From Nocardia exalbida NBRC 100660 (lineage in GTDB: Bacteria; Actinomycetota; Actinomycetes; Mycobacteriales; Mycobacteriaceae): a stretch of 64,000 nucleotides of DNA. Position numbers and translations under genes: made by a program. The notes below the pieces were generated by a model. The model worked only from the letters and a program-made list of their open reading frames with translations, made no database searches and was not told the origin of the DNA. The DNA lies in the NCBI RefSeq assembly GCF_000308575.1, contig NZ_BAFZ01000099.1, positions 62,001 to 126,000 on the forward strand. The letters run 5' to 3'. Of this stretch, positions 8,432 to 16,128 are shown one piece after another (within the stretch, counting starts at the first letter, position 1; every line of letters starts with the position of its first letter).

Positions 8432-8656
8432 TCAGTAGCCTTTCGGCGAACGGTTCGGATCTGCCTGCTGAACCTTCGCTTGCAGGTCGTGGCCGTCCCG
8501 TGAAACACCGTACCGTTCCATGACATAGTTCATGCCGGCGGCGACATCGGCCACCGGGTCGTGAATGTTGCTGGAGGTTCCGGCCACGTGACAGGCCTGG
8601 AAGGTGCCGGGGATGGTCTGCGTAAGTCCCCTGGACGCCCGTCCGGCGGCGGCGGA
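8432..8656 (-). pseudogene. Fragment of a transglycosylase (SLT) domain
   Basis: The minus-strand frame reads ASRGLTQTIPGTFQACHVAG, then SSNIHDPVADVAAGMNYVMERYGVS-type sequence and a short tail ending at the TGA at 8432. This is the C-terminal half of the lytic transglycosylase SLT domain seen in phage tape-measure and secreted muralytic proteins (SxGLxQxxPxTF ... DPxxxxxAxxYxxxRYG). A TGA at 8657-8659 interrupts the frame directly upstream, and no N-terminal half with a catalytic Glu appears in another frame. It is therefore a decayed remnant rather than an active gene. It may belong with the DUF2637-like gene to an old mobile element. Confidence 0.6.
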
Positions 8657-8856
8657 TCACATCGGGATGGTAAGGGTTGGCCCGCAATCCGGCCTCGGCC
8701 CGCCGCACCGGCCATCGCCTCCTCGGTGCAGCCGGGGGGAACGTCTCCGAAGTTTCTGCCCGACAACCCTCTTCCGCCATCCGGCCACGAGTCGAGAAAC
8801 ATGAGCCCGCCTTTACACCGGCTGCGCAGACCGTCGCCGCTTATGGCGGAGCGAGC

Positions 8857-9495
8857 TCACGAGCGGGTGTAGTCCCCGAGATAGTGCCCGGCGAGGATGT
8901 CGCCGAGACGGATCGTCTGATCGATGAGACCGGGGATGTCTATCGCGACGGCGCCCGCCCGCCAAGCGCTGGTCAATTCCACGAACCCGCCGACAGCCAT
9001 CAGGGCCGTGCGATGAAACTCCTCCCTGTCCACCCCGGCACGCAGATAGGGCTCGAGGCCCGTCGCCAGCAAGTCGGCGGCGACTAGCACCAGATCGTGG
9101 CGGCGCCGTTCCAGTATCGCGCTGCCCGCGTGATCACCGAAGAGAACCTGGCTGCGACGGGGATCCTCCGCGAAGCCGAGGACCACCGCCTCGACCGCGC
9201 GATGCAGCACCTCCAGCGGCGGCGATTCGCGCCGGTCACCGATCGCGGCGACCAGAGTGGCAGTCGTCTCGTCCCGCACGTGGTCCCAGGCAGCGGCGAG
9301 CAGTTCTTCCCGATCGGCGAAACTCTCGCGAAAATACCGATCGTTCAAGCCGGCTCGGGCGCAGACGCTACGCAGGCTGACCGCCGCCCAGCCGCTGTCC
9401 GCCCAGACATCGATCGCGGCGTCGATCAATCGTTCGCGGCGGGCTGCCCGGCGCGCCTCGACAGTCCGGCCGCCCCAGGTAGATGGGCTGGTCAT
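8857..9495 (-). CDS. TetR-family regulator divergent from CYP136-like P450 gene
   Basis: A 212-residue protein with an N-terminal TetR helix-turn-helix: RRERLIDAAIDVWADSGWAAVSLRSVCARAGLNDRYFRESFADREELLAA spans about residues 20-68. The rest is helical ligand-binding domain. It is divergent from the P450 gene at 9609, and a 25-base near-continuous palindrome lies in the shared intergenic region. The arrangement matches Rv3058c/cyp136. It probably represses itself and the P450 gene until an unknown lipophilic ligand binds. The start is ATG at 9495. Confidence 0.88.
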   Translation of the reverse strand: MTSPSTWGGRTVEARRAARRERLIDAAIDVWADSGWAAVSLRSVCARAGLNDRYFRESFADREELLAAAWDHVRDETTATLVAAIGDRRESPPLEVLHRAVEAVVLGFAEDPRRSQVLFGDHAGSAILERRRHDLVLVAADLLATGLEPYLRAGVDREEFHRTALMAVGGFVELTSAWRAGAVAIDIPGLIDQTIRLGDILAGHYLGDYTRS

Positions 9496-9531
9496 GACTC
9501 CATCTTGACAAGCACCCGCTCGGTGCGCGTC

Positions 9532-9556
9532 AATTGGTGACGGAACGTCACCAATT
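9532..9556. promoter_or_regulatory. TetR operator, 11-bp perfect inverted repeat
   Basis: The arms AATTGGTGACG and CGTCACCAATT are perfect complements around a GAA spacer. The site sits 36 bases upstream of the TetR start and 52 bases upstream of the chosen P450 start, exactly where a divergent TetR regulator would bind to control both. A longer P450 reading frame would begin inside this site, which argues for the downstream start. Confidence 0.8.
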
Positions 9557-9608
9557 TGTGGCGAGCCGGATCGCTTCGAACCTTCGCAGCGCCGCGAAAG
9601 GACGCCAC

Positions 9609-11051
9609 ATGCACGCCGGAATTCGCCGCAGGCTCCAGGAGTACGCCGCCGACTTGGCGGATCGCTATCCCGCCCGGACGACCGCGCTCGCCGAACCGCC
9701 GGCGGGAAGCAACCTGCTCCCGGTGCTGGGAGATTCGGGAGCGCCGTTGATCGGACACTCGCTACGCGTCTACAGCGATCCGATCGCGTGGGGACGCAAC
9801 GCCTTCGAGAAGTACGGCGAAGTGTCGTGGACGAACCTCTTCGGCCGCCGAGCGGTCAACGTACTCGGCCCGGCAGCGCTGGAAGTCGTTTGGAGCAACA
9901 AGGACAAGGTCTTCTCCAGCGAGAAGGGGTGGGAGTACTGGATCGGGCCGTTCTTCCGGCGCGGCATCATGCTGCTGGACTTCGATGAGCACCTGCACCA
10001 CAGGCGCATCATGCAACAGGCCTTCACCAGGACGCGGCTGATCAGCTACCTCGACCTGATGCGGCCGGGCATCGAGCGGGAACTCGGGTCCTGGCGCCCG
10101 GAGCCGGGATTCCTGTTGTACGACAACGTGAAACAGATGTTGCTCAACCTCGCGACCGAGGTCTTCGTGGGTGCGAAGCTCGGGCCGGAGGCCAAGCGGC
10201 TGGAGCACGCCTTCGAGCACACCGTGGTCGGCGGGCAGGCGTTGATCCGGGCATCGGTACCCGGCGGCACCTGGTCGCGCGGACTGCACGGCCGAGCGCT
10301 GCTCGAGCAGTACTTCCGCGCCCAACTGCCCGCCAAACGCGCCGGCGACGGCTCCGACTTGTTCAGCGTGCTGTGCCACGCCACGAGCGACACCGGGGAG
10401 ACCTTCACCGACGACGACGTCGTCAACCACATGATCTTCGTTTTGATGGCGGCACACGACACCAGCGCCGTCACGCTGTCCATGCTCACCTACCTGCTCG
10501 GTAAGAATCCGCACTGGCAGGAGCGGCTGCGCGCGGAAGCGATCGCGCTGGGCAAGGAGCATCTCGACTACGACGACTTGGAGCGGCTGCCTTCGCTGGA
10601 CCTGGCATTCAAGGAAACACTGCGGATGTACGCGCCCGCGGGTGTGTTGATGCGTCAGGCGATCGCGGACACCGAAATCCTGGGTCGCTACGTTCCGGCC
10701 GGCACCGACATCATCATCGGCGCGTACCCCTCCATGCGATTGGCCCGGTGGTGGCCCCGCCCGGACGAGTTCGATCCGGAGCGCTTCGCCGAGCACCGCC
10801 GCGAGGACCGGATTCATCGATATGCCTGGTCGCCGTTCGGCGGCGGCGCGCACAAGTGCATCGGCCTGCATTTCGGGGGCATGACCGTGAAGTCGATCAT
10901 GCACCGGATGCTGCTGCGGTACGAGTGGAGCGTCCCCGTCGACTACCAGGTGCCGCTCACCTGGGGCACCGGCCCGACACCCGACGACGGCCTCCCGATC
11001 AATCTGCGGCCTCGGCACGCGCACATCTCGACGTTCTCGACGGCATCGTGA
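9609..11051 (+). CDS. Cytochrome P450, CYP136-like
   Basis: About 480 residues. The I-helix oxygen-activation motif AAHDTSA lies near residue 280 and the ExxR motif KETLR near 335. The heme loop FGGGAHKCIG (410-419) carries the thiolate ligand Cys417. The FGGGAHKC form and the TetR neighbour are like mycobacterial CYP136. The enzyme would insert oxygen into a lipophilic substrate using electrons from ferredoxin and reductase encoded elsewhere; the substrate is unknown. I chose ATG at 9609 (MHAGIRRRLQ), which has AAAGGA six bases before it. An in-frame GTG/ATG near 9534 falls in the operator. No membrane anchor is evident. Confidence 0.88.
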   Translation: MHAGIRRRLQEYAADLADRYPARTTALAEPPAGSNLLPVLGDSGAPLIGHSLRVYSDPIAWGRNAFEKYGEVSWTNLFGRRAVNVLGPAALEVVWSNKDKVFSSEKGWEYWIGPFFRRGIMLLDFDEHLHHRRIMQQAFTRTRLISYLDLMRPGIERELGSWRPEPGFLLYDNVKQMLLNLATEVFVGAKLGPEAKRLEHAFEHTVVGGQALIRASVPGGTWSRGLHGRALLEQYFRAQLPAKRAGDGSDLFSVLCHATSDTGETFTDDDVVNHMIFVLMAAHDTSAVTLSMLTYLLGKNPHWQERLRAEAIALGKEHLDYDDLERLPSLDLAFKETLRMYAPAGVLMRQAIADTEILGRYVPAGTDIIIGAYPSMRLARWWPRPDEFDPERFAEHRREDRIHRYAWSPFGGGAHKCIGLHFGGMTVKSIMHRMLLRYEWSVPVDYQVPLTWGTGPTPDDGLPINLRPRHAHISTFSTAS

Positions 11052-11100
11052 AGAGTCTCGGCTCGGCCGGAACCGCAATGCGGGTCACGCCCTGCCTGCC

Positions 11101-12273
11101 TCAGACGGCGTTGGCCGCCTGAGCGTTGTTCCACTCCGTCAGCAGCCCAGCCGCGTATTCGCGTCGGCTGTTGATCGTGGATCCGGAGCTTTTCTCGTAG
11201 TACCGGTCGAAGGCCTCCGCCACCGCACGGGGGTCGCCCCTGTTCGAGTCGATGAGGTTTTCGGCCTTCTGGTAGGAGCTTCCGCCGCGCAATTCCTGAA
11301 CCATGTAATCGATATGGGTTCTCCAGTCACCGATGTTCTCGCCCGGCCGGTTGGCGAACTCCTGCAAGCCCGCGTGGCGCCCGAATCGCCACTGGAACAG
11401 GCCGTGGGCCGATCCGCTGTCGCCCGTGGCCCCGACGTTGAACCCCGACTCGAACTTGGCGTTGGCGACGATTCCCGCTGCCTGCGCGGGAGTGAAGCCG
11501 TGTTCCTCGATGAGGTAGCGCATGATCGCCATCGCGGTGGGCTTCTCTCCACTGGGAATGATCGCGGTGCCCATCGAACCGGAGCTGGGGGTCCACGGGG
11601 TGCTTCCGTTGTACCCGGAGGTGGGGTACGACACCGGCTGAGCGCCGCCGCTGTTGGTGTTGGTGTTGGCGTTGGTGGGGGTGAAACTCGGCTCGTCGCC
11701 GCGAATATTCAGCGCCTCGGCAGCTGCCTTGTCCGAAACGGACCTGACCTGAGTGTATGTCGTGTTCAACGTATCCCAGACACCCTCGAACAGACCGTTG
11801 ACTATGTCTCTCGGCAGTTCCTTCTGCACGTTGCCGTTCTCGTCCGTCACCGGCTTGCCGTTTTTGTCGGTCACCGTCCGTACGGCGTTGTGAGAAGCAT
11901 CGATCTTCGCGTTGAGTTCCCCGACCGAGGTATCGATGGCACCGTAGGCCTTCGTCACGACATCGCCGACCCCAGCGGTTTTCACGACGATGCCGTCGTC
12001 CTTCCGGTGGATGCCCGAGGTGACCTTCTGCACCTCGTCTTTGTGATCGCTGTATTTGTCGATCATCGTCGACTGATCCTCGGGTTTGACGATTCCCTCA
12101 TCGCGCAGCAGCTGACGCAGATCAGGAGCCTTGGACGGCGTACCCGAGCCCAGCAGCTCGACCTGGGTTTGAATCATGCCCTCGGCCACCGTGAACAGAG
12201 CTTTCAAACCTGCCGGTGCGCAGGCGGGAAGCTCGTGCAGATCACCCAGCCGCTTGGTGCCGTTGGGGCTCAT
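11101..12273 (-). CDS. Protein with C-terminal phage-tail-lysozyme-type domain
   Basis: About 390 residues. Residues 1-200 are helical and not recognised. A short Thr/Asn/Ser/Pro-rich linker (TPTNANTNTNSGGAQP) leads to a C-terminal domain from about 240. Motifs AAGIVANAKFESGFN and GDSGSAHGLFQWRFGRHAGL are those of the phage tail lysozyme family (Phage_lysozyme2), with the likely catalytic Glu in KFESG near residue 272. It should cleave peptidoglycan. No Sec signal peptide is visible, so export would need a type VII-like route or lysis. The ATG at 12273 has GAGCGAGG upstream. The frame extends to 12459 but is arginine/serine-rich and unconvincing there. Confidence 0.72.
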   Translation of the reverse strand: MSPNGTKRLGDLHELPACAPAGLKALFTVAEGMIQTQVELLGSGTPSKAPDLRQLLRDEGIVKPEDQSTMIDKYSDHKDEVQKVTSGIHRKDDGIVVKTAGVGDVVTKAYGAIDTSVGELNAKIDASHNAVRTVTDKNGKPVTDENGNVQKELPRDIVNGLFEGVWDTLNTTYTQVRSVSDKAAAEALNIRGDEPSFTPTNANTNTNSGGAQPVSYPTSGYNGSTPWTPSSGSMGTAIIPSGEKPTAMAIMRYLIEEHGFTPAQAAGIVANAKFESGFNVGATGDSGSAHGLFQWRFGRHAGLQEFANRPGENIGDWRTHIDYMVQELRGGSSYQKAENLIDSNRGDPRAVAEAFDRYYEKSSGSTINSRREYAAGLLTEWNNAQAANAV

Positions 12274-12455
12274 CGGCACCTCGCTCTCATCCAGACAGAC
12301 AACGCCGACACACCTCGACACGTCGATTATCGAATGTCCCCGGATGTGGGAACGGCTGCCATACCGCGCTGACCGAACCGGCCGGCGCGGTATTCCCGAA
12401 CACCAACGCAATCTCAGGGATTCACTCGGCGAACGGCAGCGTGTGGCCACACCTT

Positions 12456-12866
12456 TCACGCGGCGTGCAGAGCCGCGGCCACCTTGCGGGTCATCTCGTT
12501 GACGACAGGGCCGGGCTGACCGCTGCGGCTCGTTGCCGCAGCGGCTTCGAGGGCGACCAGCACGGTGGTTCGGAAGTTGTCGGCCTCGGCGCGATCCTGC
12601 TGGTCGAGCAGAGCCACCGCGGCGGCCAGAGCCGGCAGCACCTGGTCGGCGAGTTCGGCGACGGTCTTGCCGGTCAGGTGGATGTCCTTGGACTTCGCGT
12701 TCAGCACATGCCCGACCCGCCCGGTCGCCGACGTCAACGCGATAGAGCCCGCGGTGGCGGCCTTGTGGGGCCTGTCGGAGGCGGCGGCGAGCAAGGAGAC
12801 CGCGCCGTAGGCGGCAGAACGGACAGTGGCCTTGTCCTGGTCGGTCAGGGTGAGGGTGGCGGACAT
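12456..12866 (-). CDS. Small helical actinobacterial protein of unknown function
   Basis: 136 residues, MSATLTLTDQDKATVRSAAY onwards, rich in alanine and predicted almost wholly helical. The ATG at 12866 follows a strong GAAGGAG ribosome-binding site; frame codons further upstream look non-coding. The sequence LLAAASDRPHKAATAGSIALTSATGRVGHVL recurs, to my memory, in uncharacterised actinomycete proteins, but I cannot name a family. It precedes the lysozyme-domain gene by about 180 bases in the same direction and might be an accessory to it. It has no signal peptide, membrane helix or metal motif. Confidence 0.7.
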   Translation of the reverse strand: MSATLTLTDQDKATVRSAAYGAVSLLAAASDRPHKAATAGSIALTSATGRVGHVLNAKSKDIHLTGKTVAELADQVLPALAAAVALLDQQDRAEADNFRTTVLVALEAAAATSRSGQPGPVVNEMTRKVAAALHAA

Positions 12867-13131
12867 GGTGTGCTCCTTCGGAATCTGTTGTGACACTGAC
12901 CCGGATCCGGCGTCGGTCCGGGTCTGTTTTGTTCGATGGGCATACTTTGTCCGGTGCGGCTGACAGCGCACTGATGCCGACCTGACACGGTCACTGACAC
13001 AGCGTCCGGCCCCTCACCCCACGGTGACGAGCACCCATACCGATCCAGTCGGCCGCTCCATCCGCCAACACACCGAACCGCCACGTACCGCACCGACAGA
13101 ACCGGCCGGAGCGCAGCACCGGAGAGACGAC

Positions 13132-13164
13132 CGAGCCCCCACCCGGACCCCGGTTGGGGGCTCG
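13132..13164. terminator. Terminator-like hairpin, 10-bp arms
   Basis: The arms CGAGCCCCCA and TGGGGGCTCG are perfectly complementary with a 13-base loop. It lies about 150 bases past the stop of the minus-strand sterol-desaturase-family gene. There is no clear U-tract, as is common in high-GC actinobacteria, so the function could be termination or RNA stabilisation. Confidence 0.45.
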
Positions 13165-13232
13165 ATGAAGTCGCTACCAGCAGCGATGCAGGCGCTGCCC
13201 TACTTTCTCACAGAGGCGGATCAGACGTTGAA

Positions 13233-13254
13233 GCGGAACTCGGCCGAGTTCCGC
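13233..13254. terminator. 22-base perfect palindrome after the sterol desaturase gene
   Basis: GCGGAACTCGG is followed immediately by its reverse complement CCGAGTTCCGC with no spacer. It lies 61-82 bases beyond the minus-strand stop at 13315. A terminator or RNA-end hairpin is the simplest reading; an operator for an unseen protein is the alternative. Confidence 0.45.
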
Positions 13255-13314
13255 AGCGGAGTAGCGTCACCGTCGAAGAACAAGTAGCGCCTTCTCGAGG
13301 CTTATTTCAGCAGT

Positions 13315-14331
13315 TCAAGGCGTGGCGACGCCGGGCACGCCGGCTGAGCCGGTCGCTTGGGTCGGCTGTGGCTGCCAGCCGGGACCCCGGAACAGGAAGC
13401 CGAGCTTGTCCGAGAATTTCGCCGTGTTCTTGACGTCCTGCCACATCGCGACTATCTCGCTGGCGTTGATCTTTGCGATGTTGTAGGTGTTGACGTTCTT
13501 GGTGAGGCCGTAGATCGCCCGCTCGCCCTCCGGCTCGAAGGAGCCGAAGATGCGGTCCCAGATGATGAGCACGCCGCCGTAGTTGCGGTCGAGATATTCG
13601 GTGTTGGAGCCGTGGTGCACGCGGTGGTGGCTCGGCGTGTTCAACACGAATTCGATCGGCGTCCAGAGTTTGTCGATGACCTCGGTGTGGATGCCGAACT
13701 GGTACAGCAGGTTGATCGCGTAGGAGGCGGCGATGATCCTGCCATCGATTCCCGACAGTGCCAGCGGCACAAGGAACGGCAGGGACGTGACAACCAGCCA
13801 AGGCGTACGTAGTGCCGTGGTGAGGTTGAAGCTCTCGCTCGAGTGGTGCACGACGTGGACGGACCAAAACGCCCGGATCTCGTGATGCGCGCGGTGAAAC
13901 CAGTAGTAGGCGAAGTCGACCCCGATAAGTGCGACGGCCCACGCAACCCAACCCTCGAGGTGCCACGGCACCAGCGAGGAAACAGACGCGAAGATCGCGA
14001 GTTCCGCCAGCGCCCATGGAATGTTGAGGAGTTGGTACCCCAGGCCGGCGACGATGGAGGTAGCCGAGTCACGGTAGTCGTACGGCTTGCCGCGACGCGC
14101 GAGATACGCGAACTCCGCCGCAACGGCGACGATGAAGACCGGAATTGCCAGCCAGATCAGCATGGTCGAGACGTCCATGCCGGACCTCGCATACGCAAGT
14201 CGGGGAATGACGATCACTACGGCAGCCGCGCCCAGTCCCGCGAGAAGCACTCCATAAGCCGAGATGAGCCTGGTACGGCGGGCTCGGAACTTCTCCCGCC
14301 ACGCCTCGGCGGTCGATTTCATGCCACTCAT
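13315..14331 (-). CDS. Sterol desaturase / fatty acid hydroxylase superfamily membrane protein
   Basis: 338 residues with the three histidine boxes of the membrane diiron hydroxylase family: HRAHH (146-150), HVVHH (159-163) and HHRVHH (235-240). Hydrophobic segments at about 23-44, 54-76, 103-121 and 178-192 place it in the membrane with the diiron centre facing the cytoplasm. Members hydroxylate or desaturate sterols, fatty acids or carotenoids; the substrate cannot be read here. The start is taken as ATG at 14331 (MSGMKSTAEAW), with 14322 possible. The long upstream extension has non-conserved composition. Confidence 0.87.
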   Translation of the reverse strand: MSGMKSTAEAWREKFRARRTRLISAYGVLLAGLGAAAVVIVIPRLAYARSGMDVSTMLIWLAIPVFIVAVAAEFAYLARRGKPYDYRDSATSIVAGLGYQLLNIPWALAELAIFASVSSLVPWHLEGWVAWAVALIGVDFAYYWFHRAHHEIRAFWSVHVVHHSSESFNLTTALRTPWLVVTSLPFLVPLALSGIDGRIIAASYAINLLYQFGIHTEVIDKLWTPIEFVLNTPSHHRVHHGSNTEYLDRNYGGVLIIWDRIFGSFEPEGERAIYGLTKNVNTYNIAKINASEIVAMWQDVKNTAKFSDKLGFLFRGPGWQPQPTQATGSAGVPGVATP

Positions 14332-14918
14332 ATGTGAATCGTCGTCCGGAGCGGCGCCCCACTCCAGGGACCCAAGGTGTGGCTGATCGCCACCTTGTGA
14401 CGGACACACTCCGCAGCGCAAGTCGATGACTGCGCACCGCGAGGCCGGATCGGGAGAGCCGAGCGCTCCTGGCGGAGGACCTCCGCAGCGTGGGCTCCAT
14501 GACGGACGGCGGCCATCAGCACATCGAGTACTACGAGGACTTCGGCTTCCTGCGGAAGGGCTCGGCACCGCTGGTGCTCACCAGTCCACGGGGGCCTGCC
14601 GCATCCGTAGAGCCGATCCTCGGTCTCGATCGGGGGCAGCGTCGGTGGCTACGAACCCGGCGCCGCCGTGGAGTTGGTAGAGGTTCGGCTTCCGAGATCT
14701 ACTGGCCACACCGAGCCGGGGCTCTGCTGGCCAACTCGGATCGAAGCGGTTGCGCGCCCACTACGTGGAGTCGTCGCGTGGAGGTCGTGACGTAGAGTGC
14801 GGTTCCGGGGGGACAAGCCGGGACCGCCGTCGGGTGCGGCCCCGAACCGACCTCCTGCCCGCTCCGCAGGCCGCCGGCACGACCGCGGGGCCATGGCTGA
14901 ATCGAGGTCGGCAACCAC
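14332..14918. other. Non-coding or decayed stretch
   Basis: I find no intact gene. Two plus-strand pieces look protein-like but sit in different frames. One is at about 14433-14600 (RALLAEDLRSVGSMTDGGHQ, then IEYYEDFGFLRKGSAPLVL). The other is at about 14640-14790 (GGYEPGAAVELVEVRLPRST). Together they could be a frameshifted relic of a larger gene whose family I do not recognise. The promoter of the divergent sterol-desaturase-family gene probably lies near 14340-14420. Confidence 0.4.
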
Positions 14919-16091
14919 GTGAAGGCCGCAGCGAACTCCCCTGACGCAGTGACGCCCTGTTCACCTGACGCGGCGATATCCCGCGACGCGGCGACAACCC
15001 GCGACATGTCGCACCCGGCGCGTCTGCACGCCCACAGCGCCGTCTCCACGGCCCTGGCGCTGCACAGCGATCACGCGTTGCGTGAACTGGTGGACGCGGC
15101 CACGCCGGTCGGCGTCGGGATCGGCGGGACGTCGGCGCTGCTGGAGATCGCCGGAACCTCGGTCTTCGTGAAGCGAGTGCCCCTCACCGATCTGGAACGG
15201 CAGCCGGAGCACGTCCGGTCCACGGCGAACCTGTTCGACGTGCCGCAGTTCTGCCAGTACGGCGTCGGCCTCATCGGCGGGCCGGGCTTCGGGGCCTGGC
15301 GCGAGCTGGCCGTGCACACCATGACGACGAACTGGGTGCTCGCCGCCGAACACGAGGGCTTCCCGCTGATGTACCACTGGCGAGTGCTGCCGGACACGAC
15401 GCCGCTGCCGGCCGAACTCGCCGACATCGATCGCGCCGTCGCCTACTGGGACGGCCGACCGCAGGTACGCCACCGGATCGAGGCCCTGCGCGACTCTTCG
15501 GCGAGCATCGCGCTGTTCCTGGAGTACATCCCGCAGAGCTTGCACGAGTGGCTCAACGCCCGAATCGAGGCGGGCGACGGTGCCGCCGACCGGGCCTGCG
15601 CCATGGTGGAGCGGGAACTGGCCTCCGGCACCGCGTTCATGAACAGCCGTGGGCTGCTGCACCTCGACACGCACTTCGAGAACATCCTGACCGACGGTCA
15701 ACGCCTCTACTTCGGCGACTACGGCCTCGCGCTCTCCTGCGGGTTCGACCTCTCGCCGGAGGAGGCCGCGTTCTTCGACCAGAACCAGAGCTACGACCGC
15801 GGCTACACCGCCACCTACCTGGTGAACTGGCTGCTCACTGCCCTGTACGGGCTCCGGCGGGAGGACCGGGAGGCGCGCGCCGCGATGGTGCGCGTCCTCG
15901 CCGAGGGCAAGCCGCCGGAGGGCATCGGTGAGAAAATCGCCGCGCTCCTCACCCGGCACGCGCCGATCGCCGCGGCGATGTCCGCGTTCATGCGTGCGTT
16001 CCAGCAGGAGAGCCGGAGCACCCCGTATCCGGACGAGGAGATCCGCCGCCTGCTGGGCGGTCAGGCCTCTATGCTCGCTCAGCCCGCGTGA
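14919..16091 (+). CDS. Protein-kinase-fold phosphotransferase-like protein
   Basis: About 390 residues. The catalytic-loop motif HLDTHFENILTDG (near 247-259) matches HxDxxxxN of the protein kinase and aminoglycoside phosphotransferase fold. YFGDYGLALS (about 264-273) is the metal-binding DFG equivalent, and VFVKRVPLTD holds the probable ATP-binding lysine. It may phosphorylate a small molecule or protein in the cytoplasm; the target is unknown. The GTG at 14919 has GAGG about 12 bases upstream. ATG at 15006 (MSHPARLHAHS) is an alternative, because the first 29 residues are repetitive (SPDA/SRDA/TRD). It stands alone, convergent with the following hydrolase gene. Confidence 0.72.
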   Translation: MKAAANSPDAVTPCSPDAAISRDAATTRDMSHPARLHAHSAVSTALALHSDHALRELVDAATPVGVGIGGTSALLEIAGTSVFVKRVPLTDLERQPEHVRSTANLFDVPQFCQYGVGLIGGPGFGAWRELAVHTMTTNWVLAAEHEGFPLMYHWRVLPDTTPLPAELADIDRAVAYWDGRPQVRHRIEALRDSSASIALFLEYIPQSLHEWLNARIEAGDGAADRACAMVERELASGTAFMNSRGLLHLDTHFENILTDGQRLYFGDYGLALSCGFDLSPEEAAFFDQNQSYDRGYTATYLVNWLLTALYGLRREDREARAAMVRVLAEGKPPEGIGEKIAALLTRHAPIAAAMSAFMRAFQQESRSTPYPDEEIRRLLGGQASMLAQPA

Positions 16092-16128
16092 CGGACCCCG
16101 TCGACTCAGGATGCCTCCCGACCGGCGG

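Larger units (their letters stand above)
12867..13314. other. Intergenic stretch with two hairpins
   Basis: No supported gene is present. It holds the promoter region of the small helical protein gene near 12870-12990 and two strong inverted repeats (13132-13164 and 13233-13254) downstream of the sterol-desaturase-family gene. A short plus-strand frame (13024-13287) crosses both hairpins and has no recognisable protein signature. Confidence 0.55.

Noticed and set aside
12274..12459. Upstream extension of the lysozyme-domain gene with GTGA overlap
   Set aside because: The four-base overlap looks tempting, but the 62 extra residues are arginine- and serine-rich and lack a ribosome-binding site; ATG at 12273 has GAGCGAGG.
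13024..13287. Small plus-strand frame between 12.9 and 13.3 kb
   Set aside because: It runs through two strong hairpins, has no ribosome-binding site and no recognisable protein signature.
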